A stretch of DNA of 20,053 bases, from positions 1-20,053 of the forward strand of contig DIEM01000051.1 in assembly GCA_002418625.1 (NCBI GenBank). The letters run 5' to 3'. A program made the position numbers and the translations under genes. Numbering within the stretch: position 1 is the stretch's first letter; the number at the start of each line of letters is the position of its first letter. This DNA is from Firmicutes bacterium UBA5774 (GTDB lineage Bacteria > Bacillota > Clostridia > Peptostreptococcales > Anaerovoracaceae). Below, in pieces: positions 7,636 to 15,048 of this stretch. The notes beneath the pieces are model-generated. The model was not told the DNA's origin, did not search any database, and saw nothing but the letters and a program-made list of their open reading frames with translations.

Positions 7636-9192
7636 TCAATCGAACAATGTCAGGTTGTCACATCCGATATCCTGAAATGATAAATAGAAATTGACGGGAT
7701 AGCCGCTGTATTCATCAAAGTGTGCCGGGACCGTCATAAAACTGATTTCACTGAGGCCTATACTTAAGGTCAAACTGTCATAAAGCTCATCCATGGATAG
7801 GTCGGGCTCCCGTCCGTACTGTTCAATTGCATCCTTCAGTCCCTTCCTGACCACTGCCTCAAAATCATAGCCGGGCACAAAGATATCTTCGATGGCAAGC
7901 AGCCGCCCGTCTGCGTCGTAGCAGTAGTTTTCGGTGCTCGACTCCCATCTTGCACTGACATTGGCGCTTCTGCTCCTGACGACAGTTGTATAAGGTCCTG
8001 ACACGCTTGCCCAAACATATTGTTCATAGCTTGACGCTTCTCCGCTTTGCGCCGCCAGAGCCGATATTTCCTGAATTCTGTCCCGATCGGGCACATAAAG
8101 CTCCATGACCTTGTCTCTCGCTTCTTCCGGGATCGATTCAGGGTATCTGTACGAATAAAAAACATTGACGAGTCCGATGGTTTCGCTCTTATTCTCGAAT
8201 ACATCCGCTCCCGGCCATACCTGCATGAACTCCTTGACCGGAGGCTCCGCACTTTCGTAAAGATCTGCACTCTCATCGCTCTCATCGTAAAATCTCTCTG
8301 TCACAGCGACTTTTCCGTCAAGATCCGCGAAATTGATCCGGATCATCTGCGGATTCATACCTGTGTCGAATTCCGGATCGTCCTGGTCAAAAATAAGGCC
8401 TAATCCTCCCTGAAAAAGAAAGAAATCCTGGTCCTCATCGATGCCCTTGAAAGGCGCCGCCAATTTTAGCCCGTACATCTCCACACCGCCGTAATATCCC
8501 TCATCGTCAGCATTGCTCCCGATCAGCTTTGTCTTGAGATAATCATTCAGGATCGCAATATAGTCGGCGTCATCCGTAAAAACGTCTTTAAGCGTGATCG
8601 GTGCTCCCGTGTTCAAATCGTAATTCAAGGCAGAGGCCGCCCCGATATAAATCATATGTTCGTATCGGCCTTCCGTATCCTGAGGCAGAGCTCCGGCGCT
8701 ATCCGGTGTGACATAAGTCCTGTTATTGTAAATAATGACCGATAGCACATTATTATAATTGTATGAGACGGACTGGTCGATCGAATTGCCGTAAAGCTCT
8801 GAACCGGGAAGCAGCAAACGCTTGATTCCCCTGTATCCCGGCGGCTCCCCGGTCTCCATGCCGATACGGGCCGCTTCGATTTCTGCGGATATTTTCTTTT
8901 CGACCTCCTTGTCCAAGAGCCCGCTGATCGACATCGTTCTTTTATAGAACAGCCCGTCGTCATCCGTTTCCTCCGTCGTGTCGATCACCAAAGGATTCTT
9001 GACCAAGTATGGGATCGTGACCGGTGACACCACATTTTTTGCGGAAGCCGAAGAATTCGGACCGTCTGGCTGATCAGGCTGCTGCAGGCTGCCACCGCAA
9101 CCGGCGAGAAGCATCATGATCGCTGCAGTGGCGGCGGTCAGAATGATCCTGCGATAGATCCCGTTTGCCGTGCTTCTATTTGATTTTGACAT
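7636..9192 (-). CDS. Lipoprotein with two DUF3298-like (RsiV-type) halves
   Basis: A 518-residue predicted lipoprotein: basic start, hydrophobic segment (16-30) and lipobox LAGC with C32 as the lipidated residue, then a low-complexity linker. Residues about 145-290 resemble DUF3298: a strand with ALNYDLNTGAPITLKDVF, a helix, then GLGLIFDQDDP and a final strand. Residues about 400-515 repeat the same order in diverged form (YCYDADGRLLAIEDIF, helix, then YLSFQDIG). DUF3298 is the extracellular domain of the lysozyme-sensing anti-sigma factor RsiV, but here there is no anti-sigma region or transmembrane helix, so sensing or ligand binding at the cell surface is only an inference. The ATG at 9192 has GAGGAGG six bases upstream; a longer frame begins at 9276 inside the neighbouring gene. 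It overlaps the PstS-like gene by 17 bases, so both are co-expressed. Confidence 0.75.
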   Translation of the reverse strand: MSKSNRSTANGIYRRIILTAATAAIMMLLAGCGGSLQQPDQPDGPNSSASAKNVVSPVTIPYLVKNPLVIDTTEETDDDGLFYKRTMSISGLLDKEVEKKISAEIEAARIGMETGEPPGYRGIKRLLLPGSELYGNSIDQSVSYNYNNVLSVIIYNNRTYVTPDSAGALPQDTEGRYEHMIYIGAASALNYDLNTGAPITLKDVFTDDADYIAILNDYLKTKLIGSNADDEGYYGGVEMYGLKLAAPFKGIDEDQDFFLFQGGLGLIFDQDDPEFDTGMNPQMIRINFADLDGKVAVTERFYDESDESADLYESAEPPVKEFMQVWPGADVFENKSETIGLVNVFYSYRYPESIPEEARDKVMELYVPDRDRIQEISALAAQSGEASSYEQYVWASVSGPYTTVVRSRSANVSARWESSTENYCYDADGRLLAIEDIFVPGYDFEAVVRKGLKDAIEQYGREPDLSMDELYDSLTLSIGLSEISFMTVPAHFDEYSGYPVNFYLSFQDIGCDNLTLFD

Positions 9193-10096
9193 AACCGGCC
9201 TCCTCAGCAAGTGTTTGTCCTTCCTCCGACAGCAGCCAGTCAATGATCTGCCTGGAAGCAGACCCTTCAGGCTCATCCGCCCTGATCACGGCATAATAAG
9301 CGGTTCTCAGCGAATACTCTCCGCTGCTGATCGTCTCCTTATCGGGATAGACGCCATCGACCCTGAGCAGCTTGACATCATCATTTCCCCACATATCTGT
9401 TACAAAATAGTAATATGAATATCCGATCGCGTCAGGCTTATTATCATAAGCGGCAACTGCATCAATGAGTTCCCCCATTTCAGCAGTGACCTGTTCGATA
9501 GGCGGTGTCATCGGCGTGAGACCTTGCATGACCAGCTCCAGAAAACCGGTCTGGCTTCCTGAGTTCTCAGGCCTTTGATAAGCCCTGACAGCAGCGTCTT
9601 CACCGCCGGCGTCTTTCCAATTCGTAATCTTGCCTGTATAGATGTCTTTGATCTGATCCAGTGTCAAGCCTTCAACGGGATTGTCGCTGCTTGCCAAGAA
9701 GACAAAGCCTTCGCTGACGACGGGAATCACTTCGAGTTCGACACCCTTTTCCGCAGCCAGCTCCAATTCTCCTGCGGATGGTCCAGTGACGAAAATCAGG
9801 TCCGCATTTCCTTCGATTAAATTCACATAAGCCTGATGAGTCTTATAGTGCACGATATATTGGCGGGCTTCCTCAATGGGCAGACCCATGATTTTCGCTC
9901 CGATTGCCTCCGACAGCGGGATCGTTACAGTGGATCCGTCGACGACAGGATAATTTTCCGGTGTGAATGACGGCGCCTGGATTTCAGGCTGCGGCTCAGG
10001 TATCGGCTCCTGGCTGCTGTCTGCCTGTTGACCGCATGAAGATAGAAGTGCTGTAAATATTGCGATGATCATCAAAACTCTTGCCTGTTGTTTCAT
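9176..10096 (-). CDS. PstS-like phosphate-binding lipoprotein (substrate-binding protein)
   Basis: A 306-residue lipoprotein with signal peptide and lipobox LSSC (C21), a proline- and glutamate-rich linker (29-43), and a PstS-type periplasmic-binding fold. Family marks are the hinge-region VSEGFVFLAS (127-136), the IKDIYTGKITNW stretch (149-160) and the ligand-loop RPENSGSQTGF (175-185), where R and SGS would hold a phosphate-like anion. In a Gram-positive cell it would sit on the outer face of the membrane. No pstCAB permease or ATPase genes are near; instead it is coupled by a 17-base overlap to the DUF3298-type lipoprotein and follows a DUF6506 gene by 27 bases. The ATG at 10096 has AGGG seven bases upstream. 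It may feed a transporter encoded elsewhere or act as a sensor; the ligand is not proven. Confidence 0.85.
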   Translation of the reverse strand: MKQQARVLMIIAIFTALLSSCGQQADSSQEPIPEPQPEIQAPSFTPENYPVVDGSTVTIPLSEAIGAKIMGLPIEEARQYIVHYKTHQAYVNLIEGNADLIFVTGPSAGELELAAEKGVELEVIPVVSEGFVFLASSDNPVEGLTLDQIKDIYTGKITNWKDAGGEDAAVRAYQRPENSGSQTGFLELVMQGLTPMTPPIEQVTAEMGELIDAVAAYDNKPDAIGYSYYYFVTDMWGNDDVKLLRVDGVYPDKETISSGEYSLRTAYYAVIRADEPEGSASRQIIDWLLSEEGQTLAEEAGYVKIK

Positions 10097-10123
10097 ACTT
10101 CAACCCTGCCTTTCCATGTATTT

Positions 10124-10426
10124 TTATCTGAATCTGTTGTCACCGGTATCGCCGTCGTAGCCCGGATGGTTGTCAAATCGCACGACACCGACGGGAACCC
10201 GTCCGTAAACAGCTTCTGCCACTCTTGCATGGCCGATCGTTCCAAATCCGCCGCAAAGCTCAATAAGTATGAAGCCCTCATCTGCCAGCCTGATCGCTTC
10301 TTCGCAAGCCATTTCATAATTTCCGACCCCTGCCATGACCATGATTGAATTTTCCGTCTCGACCGATGTCCTGACAGGCTCCTTGACAGTGCCGTTCACG
10401 AACATGAATGCCACCTTTCTTTTCAT
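10124..10426 (-). CDS. DUF6506-family protein
   Basis: A 100-residue soluble protein of unknown function. It shows the DUF6506 features I recall: N-terminal strand KVAFMFV, a helix-rich middle with YEMACEEAIRLADEG (37-51), the glycine-rich IELCGGFGTIGHARVAEAV (55-73), and VPVGVVRFD (77-85) near the end. A short polar tail follows. The ATG at 10426 is preferred because GAGGAG lies eight bases upstream; an in-frame GTG at 10435 abuts that same motif. It is the first gene of a three-gene unit with two lipoproteins. No catalytic residues can be named; the conserved Cys58 next to paired glycines could be functional, which is a guess. Confidence 0.72.
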   Translation of the reverse strand: MKRKVAFMFVNGTVKEPVRTSVETENSIMVMAGVGNYEMACEEAIRLADEGFILIELCGGFGTIGHARVAEAVYGRVPVGVVRFDNHPGYDGDTGDNRFR

Positions 10427-10455
10427 CGTTTTCACTCCTCCCCGATCAATTCATA

Positions 10456-10484
10456 TTGTAATGGGCTGTTTATCACTATATACT
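10456..10484 (+). promoter_or_regulatory. Likely promoter of the MFS transporter gene
   Basis: TTGTAA (10456-10461, four of six) and TATACT (10479-10484, five of six) are separated by 17 bases. A TATAAT at 10484-10489 also exists but lacks a -35 at the right distance. The leader would be about 50 bases. Confidence 0.5.
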
Positions 10485-10496
10485 ATAATATGTCAT
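10469..10496 (-). promoter_or_regulatory. Possible promoter of the DUF6506 unit
   Basis: On the minus strand ATGACA (10491-10496, five of six to -35) and GATAAA (10469-10474, four of six to -10) lie 16 bases apart. It overlaps the divergent MFS promoter, so the two could compete. The -10 is weak, so this is tentative. Confidence 0.35.
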
Positions 10497-10538
10497 TTTT
10501 ACGATGATTTCAATGCTGAAGATCGAAGCGGAGACAAT

Positions 10539-11909
10539 ATGCAAAAAATGGTCCATCTGCAGAAATACACATTGTTCGTTGTCATTATAACGTCATTCAT
10601 GACGACATTCATCGGCAGCGCGCTGAATCTTTCCATCCCGGCAATCAGTCTTGAGTTCCGGGCCAGCGCTGTCATGACCGGATGGATCATAACGGGCTAC
10701 ATGCTTGCGGCAGCTGCGCTTTCAGTACCGTTCGGCAGACTGTCCGACATGACCGGCAGGAAACGGATCCTGATTTCGGGCATCACTATTTTTGCCCTTT
10801 CATCGGGGCTCTGCGCCGCTGCCCAGTCCATCGCCATCCTGCTGGCATTCCGCGTGATCCAGGGGATCGGCGCGGCAATGATTTTCAGTACGAATACCGC
10901 CGTTCTGATCAGTGCTTTCCGTCCGGATCAGCGCGGCATCGTTCTCGGCTACTCCATTTCCGCAACTTATATCGGCCTGACTGCCGGACCTGTTCTGGGC
11001 GGCATGCTCAATCATTATTTTGGCTGGCGCTCAATCTTTGCGGTGACATGTGCTCTTGGCGCCCTGATCGTTGTGCTGGCCGTCAGCCGGCTCGAAGATG
11101 CCGCGCCCGGATCCAGGGGTGAAAAGCTGGACGGCCCGGGAAATCTTCTCTATATCGCCATGATCATCTGCATCATGTACGGCCTTTCCGCATTTTCAAC
11201 CGTCAGCTACGCCAGATATCTGATACCTGCCGGTGTTCTTTTCTTAATACTATTCGTTTTACGGGAGCTCAAAATAAAGGATCCGATCGTGGAAGTCCGT
11301 CTTTTCTACCATAATCCCGCATACCTTTTCTCAAATCTGGCGGCGCTTATGAACTACGGAGCGACCTTTGCCCTCGGATATCTGCTGTCTGTTTTTCTTC
11401 AGCTTGTGATGGGCTTTGATTCCCAGGCTGCCGGATTCGTCCTGATCAGCCAGCCGCTGCTGATGGCCCTTCTGTCGCCGGCTGCAGGACGGTTGTCAGA
11501 CAGAATATCCCCCTACAAGCTCGCATCGTTCGGCATGGCTTTGACAGCGCTGGGACTCGGCATGTTCGTCTTCATTTCAGAAGGTTTTCCCCTGTGGCTG
11601 ATCATTTTAAATCTCATCGTTATCGGCATCGGCTTTGCGTTTTTTTCTTCGCCAAATACGAATGCTGTCATGAGCTGTGTTGAAAAAAAAGACTACGGCG
11701 TCGCCTCATCGATTTTAGCGACGATGCGGTCCCTCGGCCATACGGCCAGCATGGCTGCAGTCACACTCATCATGGCTTCCAGAATGGGCTCCGCTTCATT
11801 TAACGATGTCGAAACTAGCTTGCTGATCGACACGATGCGGACATCTTTCATATTTTTCTCGCTGATCTGCGCAGTGGGCGTATTTTTTTCGTTCAAGCGC
11901 CGAGACTGA
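10539..11909 (+). CDS. MFS drug/metabolite efflux transporter, 14-helix DHA2-like
   Basis: A 456-residue integral membrane protein of the major facilitator superfamily. Motif A GRLSDMTGRKR (66-76) sits in the loop after helix 2; motif C GLTAGPVLGG (146-155) in helix 5 is typical of proton-driven antiporters. Two extra helices between the halves (about 200-240) and the overall length suggest the 14-helix DHA2 drug-efflux group. The start is ATG 10539, six bases after GGAG; the reading frame extends upstream to 10335 but that part lies over the oppositely oriented DUF6506 gene and its promoter region. Substrate cannot be predicted. It is transcribed alone, divergent from DUF6506 and convergent with gpsA. 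No regulator gene adjoins it. Confidence 0.92.
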   Translation: MQKMVHLQKYTLFVVIITSFMTTFIGSALNLSIPAISLEFRASAVMTGWIITGYMLAAAALSVPFGRLSDMTGRKRILISGITIFALSSGLCAAAQSIAILLAFRVIQGIGAAMIFSTNTAVLISAFRPDQRGIVLGYSISATYIGLTAGPVLGGMLNHYFGWRSIFAVTCALGALIVVLAVSRLEDAAPGSRGEKLDGPGNLLYIAMIICIMYGLSAFSTVSYARYLIPAGVLFLILFVLRELKIKDPIVEVRLFYHNPAYLFSNLAALMNYGATFALGYLLSVFLQLVMGFDSQAAGFVLISQPLLMALLSPAAGRLSDRISPYKLASFGMALTALGLGMFVFISEGFPLWLIILNLIVIGIGFAFFSSPNTNAVMSCVEKKDYGVASSILATMRSLGHTASMAAVTLIMASRMGSASFNDVETSLLIDTMRTSFIFFSLICAVGVFFSFKRRD

Positions 11910-11954
11910 AAGATTCCGTACTTTTGCGCCCGGCATTATCCTTGTGTGCGCCAT

Positions 11955-11980
11955 TAAAAAAGCAGGCTTTTCAGCCTGCT
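11955..11980 (-). terminator. Intrinsic terminator of gpsA
   Basis: Directly after the gpsA stop codon on the minus strand comes a perfect seven-pair stem AGCAGGC/GCCTGCT with a six-base loop, followed by a T run. It ends the rnc-to-gpsA run. On the plus strand the hairpin is not followed by T bases, so it would be a poor terminator for the convergent MFS gene. Confidence 0.9.
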
Positions 11981-12991
11981 TCAGATCATGACTTCTTCCT
12001 GCTCGTGTTTCTTCCCTCTGGTCATGAGACTCATCACGGCTTCTTTTGCATTTGCCTCTTCCTTTAGTATTTTAACGATTTGTTCAGTGATTGGCATTTC
12101 GACACCATATTCTTTAGCCAGCGCATATGCTGCCTCTGCGGTAAAAACGCCTTCAACGACCATGCCGATCCTGATGACCGCCTCTGCCGGCCTGACGCCT
12201 TCCCCGATAAGTATTCCGCATCGCCTGTTGCGGCTGTGCATGCTGGTGCATGTGACGATCAGGTCCCCAATGCCGGACAATCCGGAAAAAGTCGAGGCTC
12301 TGGCGCCCATACGTGTTCCCAGTCTGGCCATCTCGGTAATCCCGCGCGTCATCATCGCCGCTTTGGCATTGTCTCCAAAACCCATTCCGTCTGATATGCC
12401 GGCGCCAAGCGCTATGATATTCTTGAGCGCCCCGCCCAGCTCGACACCGATCAGATCCGGATTTGTATAAATTCTTAATCGATCCGACATGAACATGTCC
12501 TGGACCCGCTGCGCGGCAAGATGATCTTCGGATGCCGACACCAGTGTGGTCGGCATGCCTTTCCCGACCTCCTCCGCATGTGAAGGCCCTGATAAAACAA
12601 CAACCACCGCCTCCGGAACTTCCGCGGCCGCCACCTGGGACAGCCTCATGTGCGTGCTTTGCTCCAATCCTTTCGCCGTGTTGACAAGGATCGTCCCTTT
12701 CGGAATCATTGGCGCCAGCATACGCATCACTTCACGGAAGGACTGTGAAGTCACTGACGATACGATCATCTCAGCGCCATCGACAGCGCTTTCAGGATCA
12801 TCGTCAAAGCTGATGGATTTTCCGAGTATGACTCCCGGCAGGTATTTGGCGTTTTCCCTCAGCTCAGCCATGGCTTCCAGCTGTATTTTATCTCTTCCCC
12901 ACAGGACAACTGTCCGTCCTTTATGCGCCAGACTTGCCGCAAGAGCGGTTCCCCAGCTTCCTGCCCCCAATACGGTGATTTTCCTGCTCAA
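11981..12991 (-). CDS. gpsA: sn-Glycerol-3-phosphate dehydrogenase [NAD(P)+]
   Basis: GpsA reduces dihydroxyacetone phosphate to sn-glycerol-3-phosphate, the backbone for phospholipids; its product is the substrate of PlsY encoded just upstream. The cytosolic enzyme is 336 residues with the TTG start. Visible motifs are the Rossmann GAGSWGTALA (9-18), NTAKGLE (104-110), SGPSHAEEV (134-142), the catalytic lysine K190 in GALKNI, and SRNRRCG (253-259). The start is uncertain: a TTG at 12991 has AAGGAG seven bases upstream and gives the family-typical MSRKITVLGAG, while the ATG at 12997 is only one base from the same motif. It is the last gene of its run and is followed at once by a terminator. 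Confidence 0.96.
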   Translation of the reverse strand: MSRKITVLGAGSWGTALAASLAHKGRTVVLWGRDKIQLEAMAELRENAKYLPGVILGKSISFDDDPESAVDGAEMIVSSVTSQSFREVMRMLAPMIPKGTILVNTAKGLEQSTHMRLSQVAAAEVPEAVVVVLSGPSHAEEVGKGMPTTLVSASEDHLAAQRVQDMFMSDRLRIYTNPDLIGVELGGALKNIIALGAGISDGMGFGDNAKAAMMTRGITEMARLGTRMGARASTFSGLSGIGDLIVTCTSMHSRNRRCGILIGEGVRPAEAVIRIGMVVEGVFTAEAAYALAKEYGVEMPITEQIVKILKEEANAKEAVMSLMTRGKKHEQEEVMI

Positions 12992-12998
12992 TTCCATT

Positions 12999-13004
12999 CT
13001 CCTT
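12999..13004 (-). promoter_or_regulatory. Ribosome binding site favouring a TTG start for gpsA
   Basis: AAGGAG is seven bases from TTG 12991 and one base from ATG 12997. Normal spacing is five to nine, so the TTG is favoured despite being the rarer start codon. Confidence 0.55.
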
Positions 13005-13056
13005 GAATTTATCAATTTTCGGCTTCAGCCGGCTTCAAGAAATACCACAAGATCTG

Positions 13057-13653
13057 CTACTTCTTTTTAAAGCTCACTTTTGGCTCTTCACCCTTCATGA
13101 GTCTCTTCAGATTCGCGCGATGCTTGAAAATGATGATCACACACATTATTATACCCCAGGATAAGTATTTGGGATCGAAATGATTTCCAATGATCGGCAA
13201 CGCTATGGCGCCGAGCATTGCTCCGACCGAGACCCTTTGGGTCACGACCATCGCCAGAAGTGCCACACCAGCAACCATTGCACCCATGAGCGGTTCAACC
13301 GTCACGATGACCCCTGCGGCAGTCGCGATCCCCTTACCGCCCTTAAAACCGTAAAAAAGCGGCCATATATGGCCAATGAAAGCGGCAAGGCCGCAAAGCA
13401 TCGCCAGATCATCCCCGCCGAAATGCCTGCCGATCAATACAGCTGCAACGCCTTTGGATATATCGACGATCAATGTTACAGCAGCAGCTTTTACACCAAG
13501 CGTCCTGAGGACATTCGTCGTGCCTGCGTTGCCGCTTCCATGCTTCCGGATGTCAATGTGCGCGATGATCCTGCCCATTATGATCGCAGGTGAGATATTC
13601 CCGATCAAATAGCATCCGGCCGTGGCCAGGATCATTATCATCGTGTCATTCAT
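13057..13653 (-). CDS. plsY: Acyl-phosphate:glycerol-3-phosphate acyltransferase PlsY
   Basis: PlsY transfers the acyl group of acyl-phosphate (made by PlsX) to position 1 of glycerol-3-phosphate, the first committed step of phospholipid synthesis. The 198-residue, multi-helix membrane protein has the three family motifs: GSGNAGTTN (39-47), FKGGKGIAT (103-111) and FKHRANLKRL (176-185). A basic tail ends it. The ATG at 13653 is nine bases from AAGGAG and gives the usual N-terminus; an ATG at 13662 directly abuts that motif. The gene overlaps the end of der by eight bases, so translation is likely coupled, and gpsA, which supplies its substrate, follows 65 bases later. Confidence 0.97.
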   Translation of the reverse strand: MNDTMIMILATAGCYLIGNISPAIIMGRIIAHIDIRKHGSGNAGTTNVLRTLGVKAAAVTLIVDISKGVAAVLIGRHFGGDDLAMLCGLAAFIGHIWPLFYGFKGGKGIATAAGVIVTVEPLMGAMVAGVALLAMVVTQRVSVGAMLGAIALPIIGNHFDPKYLSWGIIMCVIIIFKHRANLKRLMKGEEPKVSFKKK

Positions 13654-14974
13654 AGGCGTCATCTCCTTTTTCCCTGAATACAAACTTGATCGAGGTCCCT
13701 TCAAATCCAAATCCTGCACGGATCTTGTTCTCAAGGTACCTGGCATATGAAAAGTGCATCAGCTCCCTGTCGTTGATCTTGATCGAAAACAGCGGCGGCT
13801 TGATGCCGACTTGCGTCGCATAATATATTTTCAGTCGCTTGCCCTTGTCGGACGGCGGCTGGTTCATGAGGATCGCATCCGAAATAAGGCCGTTCAATTG
13901 ACCGGTCGATATCCGCATGGCGCACTGCTCCGAAACATGCTTCGCCATTTCCAGCACCTTGAATATCCTCTGTCTTTCAACAACCGATATGAACACGATC
14001 GGCGCATAGTTCATGAACGGCAATTCTATCCTGATGTCACTCTCAAACTTTTTTACTGAGGAATTATCCTTTTCGATCAGATCCCATTTATTGACCGCGA
14101 CAATGATGCCCTTTCCAGCTTCATGGGCGATACCGGCGATTTTTTTGTCCTGCTCGGTGATCCCGGCGGACGCGTCAACCATCAGGATGCAAACATCCGA
14201 TCTTTCGATGGCGCTGATCGCCCTGATCACACTATAGTGCTCGACAGACTCATCGACCCTGCTTCGTCTCCTAATTCCGGCCGTATCAATCAGCAGGTAT
14301 TTTTCACCGTTATGTGAAAACGGCGTATCGATGGCGTCCCTTGTCGTTCCGGCAACTTCGCTGACGATCACGCGCGATTCCCCGAGCAGCGCATTGACGA
14401 GTGAGGATTTCCCGACATTGGGCTTTCCGATCACTGCGATTTTGATGACATCCTCCTCTTCAGCCTCGCCAAGATCCTTGGGGAAATTCTCGACGATCTT
14501 GTCCAGAACATCACCAAGTCCAAGCATATTCGTGGATGAAACAGCGATCGGTTCTCCGAGTCCGAACTCGTAGAAATCATAGAAATCTTCCGGAAGCCTG
14601 GCCGTATCGATCTTATTCGCAAGCAGGATCACCTTCTTGCCTGTCCTCATCAGCATTGCGGCAACCTCTCTGTCGGCCGACGTGATTCCGGTTCGCCCGT
14701 CCACCATAAAAACGATGACATCCGCCGTATCGATGGCGATTTCAGCCTGAAGCCTCATTTGAGAGAGGATAGCGTCGGTCGTGTCCGGCTCGATACCGCC
14801 GGTGTCGATCAGAACAAACGGCATGTTTCTCCATTCCGCTTCGGCATAGATCCTGTCGCGCGTCACGCCCGGGGTATCTTCGACTATTGATACCCGTTTT
14901 CCGACAAGCTTGTTGAAGAATGTCGATTTTCCGACATTTGGCCGTCCAACAACGGCTACAATAGGTTTCTTCAT
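13646..14974 (-). CDS. der: Double GTPase Der (EngA), ribosome assembly factor
   Basis: Der is an essential GTPase with two G domains in tandem that helps mature the 50S ribosomal subunit. The 442-residue length is standard. Domain 1 has GRPNVGKST (10-18), DTGG (57-60) and NKID (120-123); domain 2 has GKPNVGKSS (183-191), DTAG (230-233) and NKWD (295-298); a KH-like domain (about 350-436) with KIYYATQVGIKPP ends it. The second-domain G5 segment reads ISVVERQRI instead of the common ISALT-type sequence. The ATG at 14974 is six bases from AAGGAG; upstream ATG codons at 14989 and 14998 precede or overlap that motif. It lies 74 bases after ftsY and overlaps plsY by eight bases. Confidence 0.97.
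   Translation of the reverse strand: MKKPIVAVVGRPNVGKSTFFNKLVGKRVSIVEDTPGVTRDRIYAEAEWRNMPFVLIDTGGIEPDTTDAILSQMRLQAEIAIDTADVIVFMVDGRTGITSADREVAAMLMRTGKKVILLANKIDTARLPEDFYDFYEFGLGEPIAVSSTNMLGLGDVLDKIVENFPKDLGEAEEEDVIKIAVIGKPNVGKSSLVNALLGESRVIVSEVAGTTRDAIDTPFSHNGEKYLLIDTAGIRRRSRVDESVEHYSVIRAISAIERSDVCILMVDASAGITEQDKKIAGIAHEAGKGIIVAVNKWDLIEKDNSSVKKFESDIRIELPFMNYAPIVFISVVERQRIFKVLEMAKHVSEQCAMRISTGQLNGLISDAILMNQPPSDKGKRLKIYYATQVGIKPPLFSIKINDRELMHFSYARYLENKIRAGFGFEGTSIKFVFREKGDDAYE
13663..13668 (-). promoter_or_regulatory. Ribosome binding site deciding the plsY start
   Basis: AAGGAG lies nine bases before ATG 13653 and zero bases before ATG 13662, favouring the shorter protein. The site lies within the last codons of der. 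Confidence 0.65.
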
Positions 14975-15020
14975 TTTTTTCTCCTTCATTGCAGGCATCA
15001 ACTATCCTGCCGGGTCTATA

Positions 15021-15044
15021 GGGACAAAACTCAATTTGTGTCCC
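15021..15044 (-). repeat. Inverted repeat between ftsY and der
   Basis: In the 74-base gap after ftsY, GGGACA (15021-15026) and TGTCCC (15039-15044) can form a six-pair stem, with an alternative pairing that includes CAAA/TTTG. No T run follows in the direction of transcription, so it is not a standard terminator; it may be an RNA stability or processing hairpin. Confidence 0.5.
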
Positions 15045-15048
15045 CTTA

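Noticed and set aside
10335..10538. N-terminal extension of the MFS transporter
   Set aside because: The extension overlaps the oppositely oriented DUF6506 gene and the promoter region; ATG 10539 has a binding site and gives a normal first helix.
13021..13045. Short repeated GAAGCCG units in the plsY-gpsA gap
   Set aside because: Only two copies of eight bases and a four-pair stem; consistent with chance.
12546..13070. 174-codon plus-strand open frame opposite gpsA
   Set aside because: Serine- and threonine-rich translation typical of an antisense shadow; gpsA is complete and conserved.
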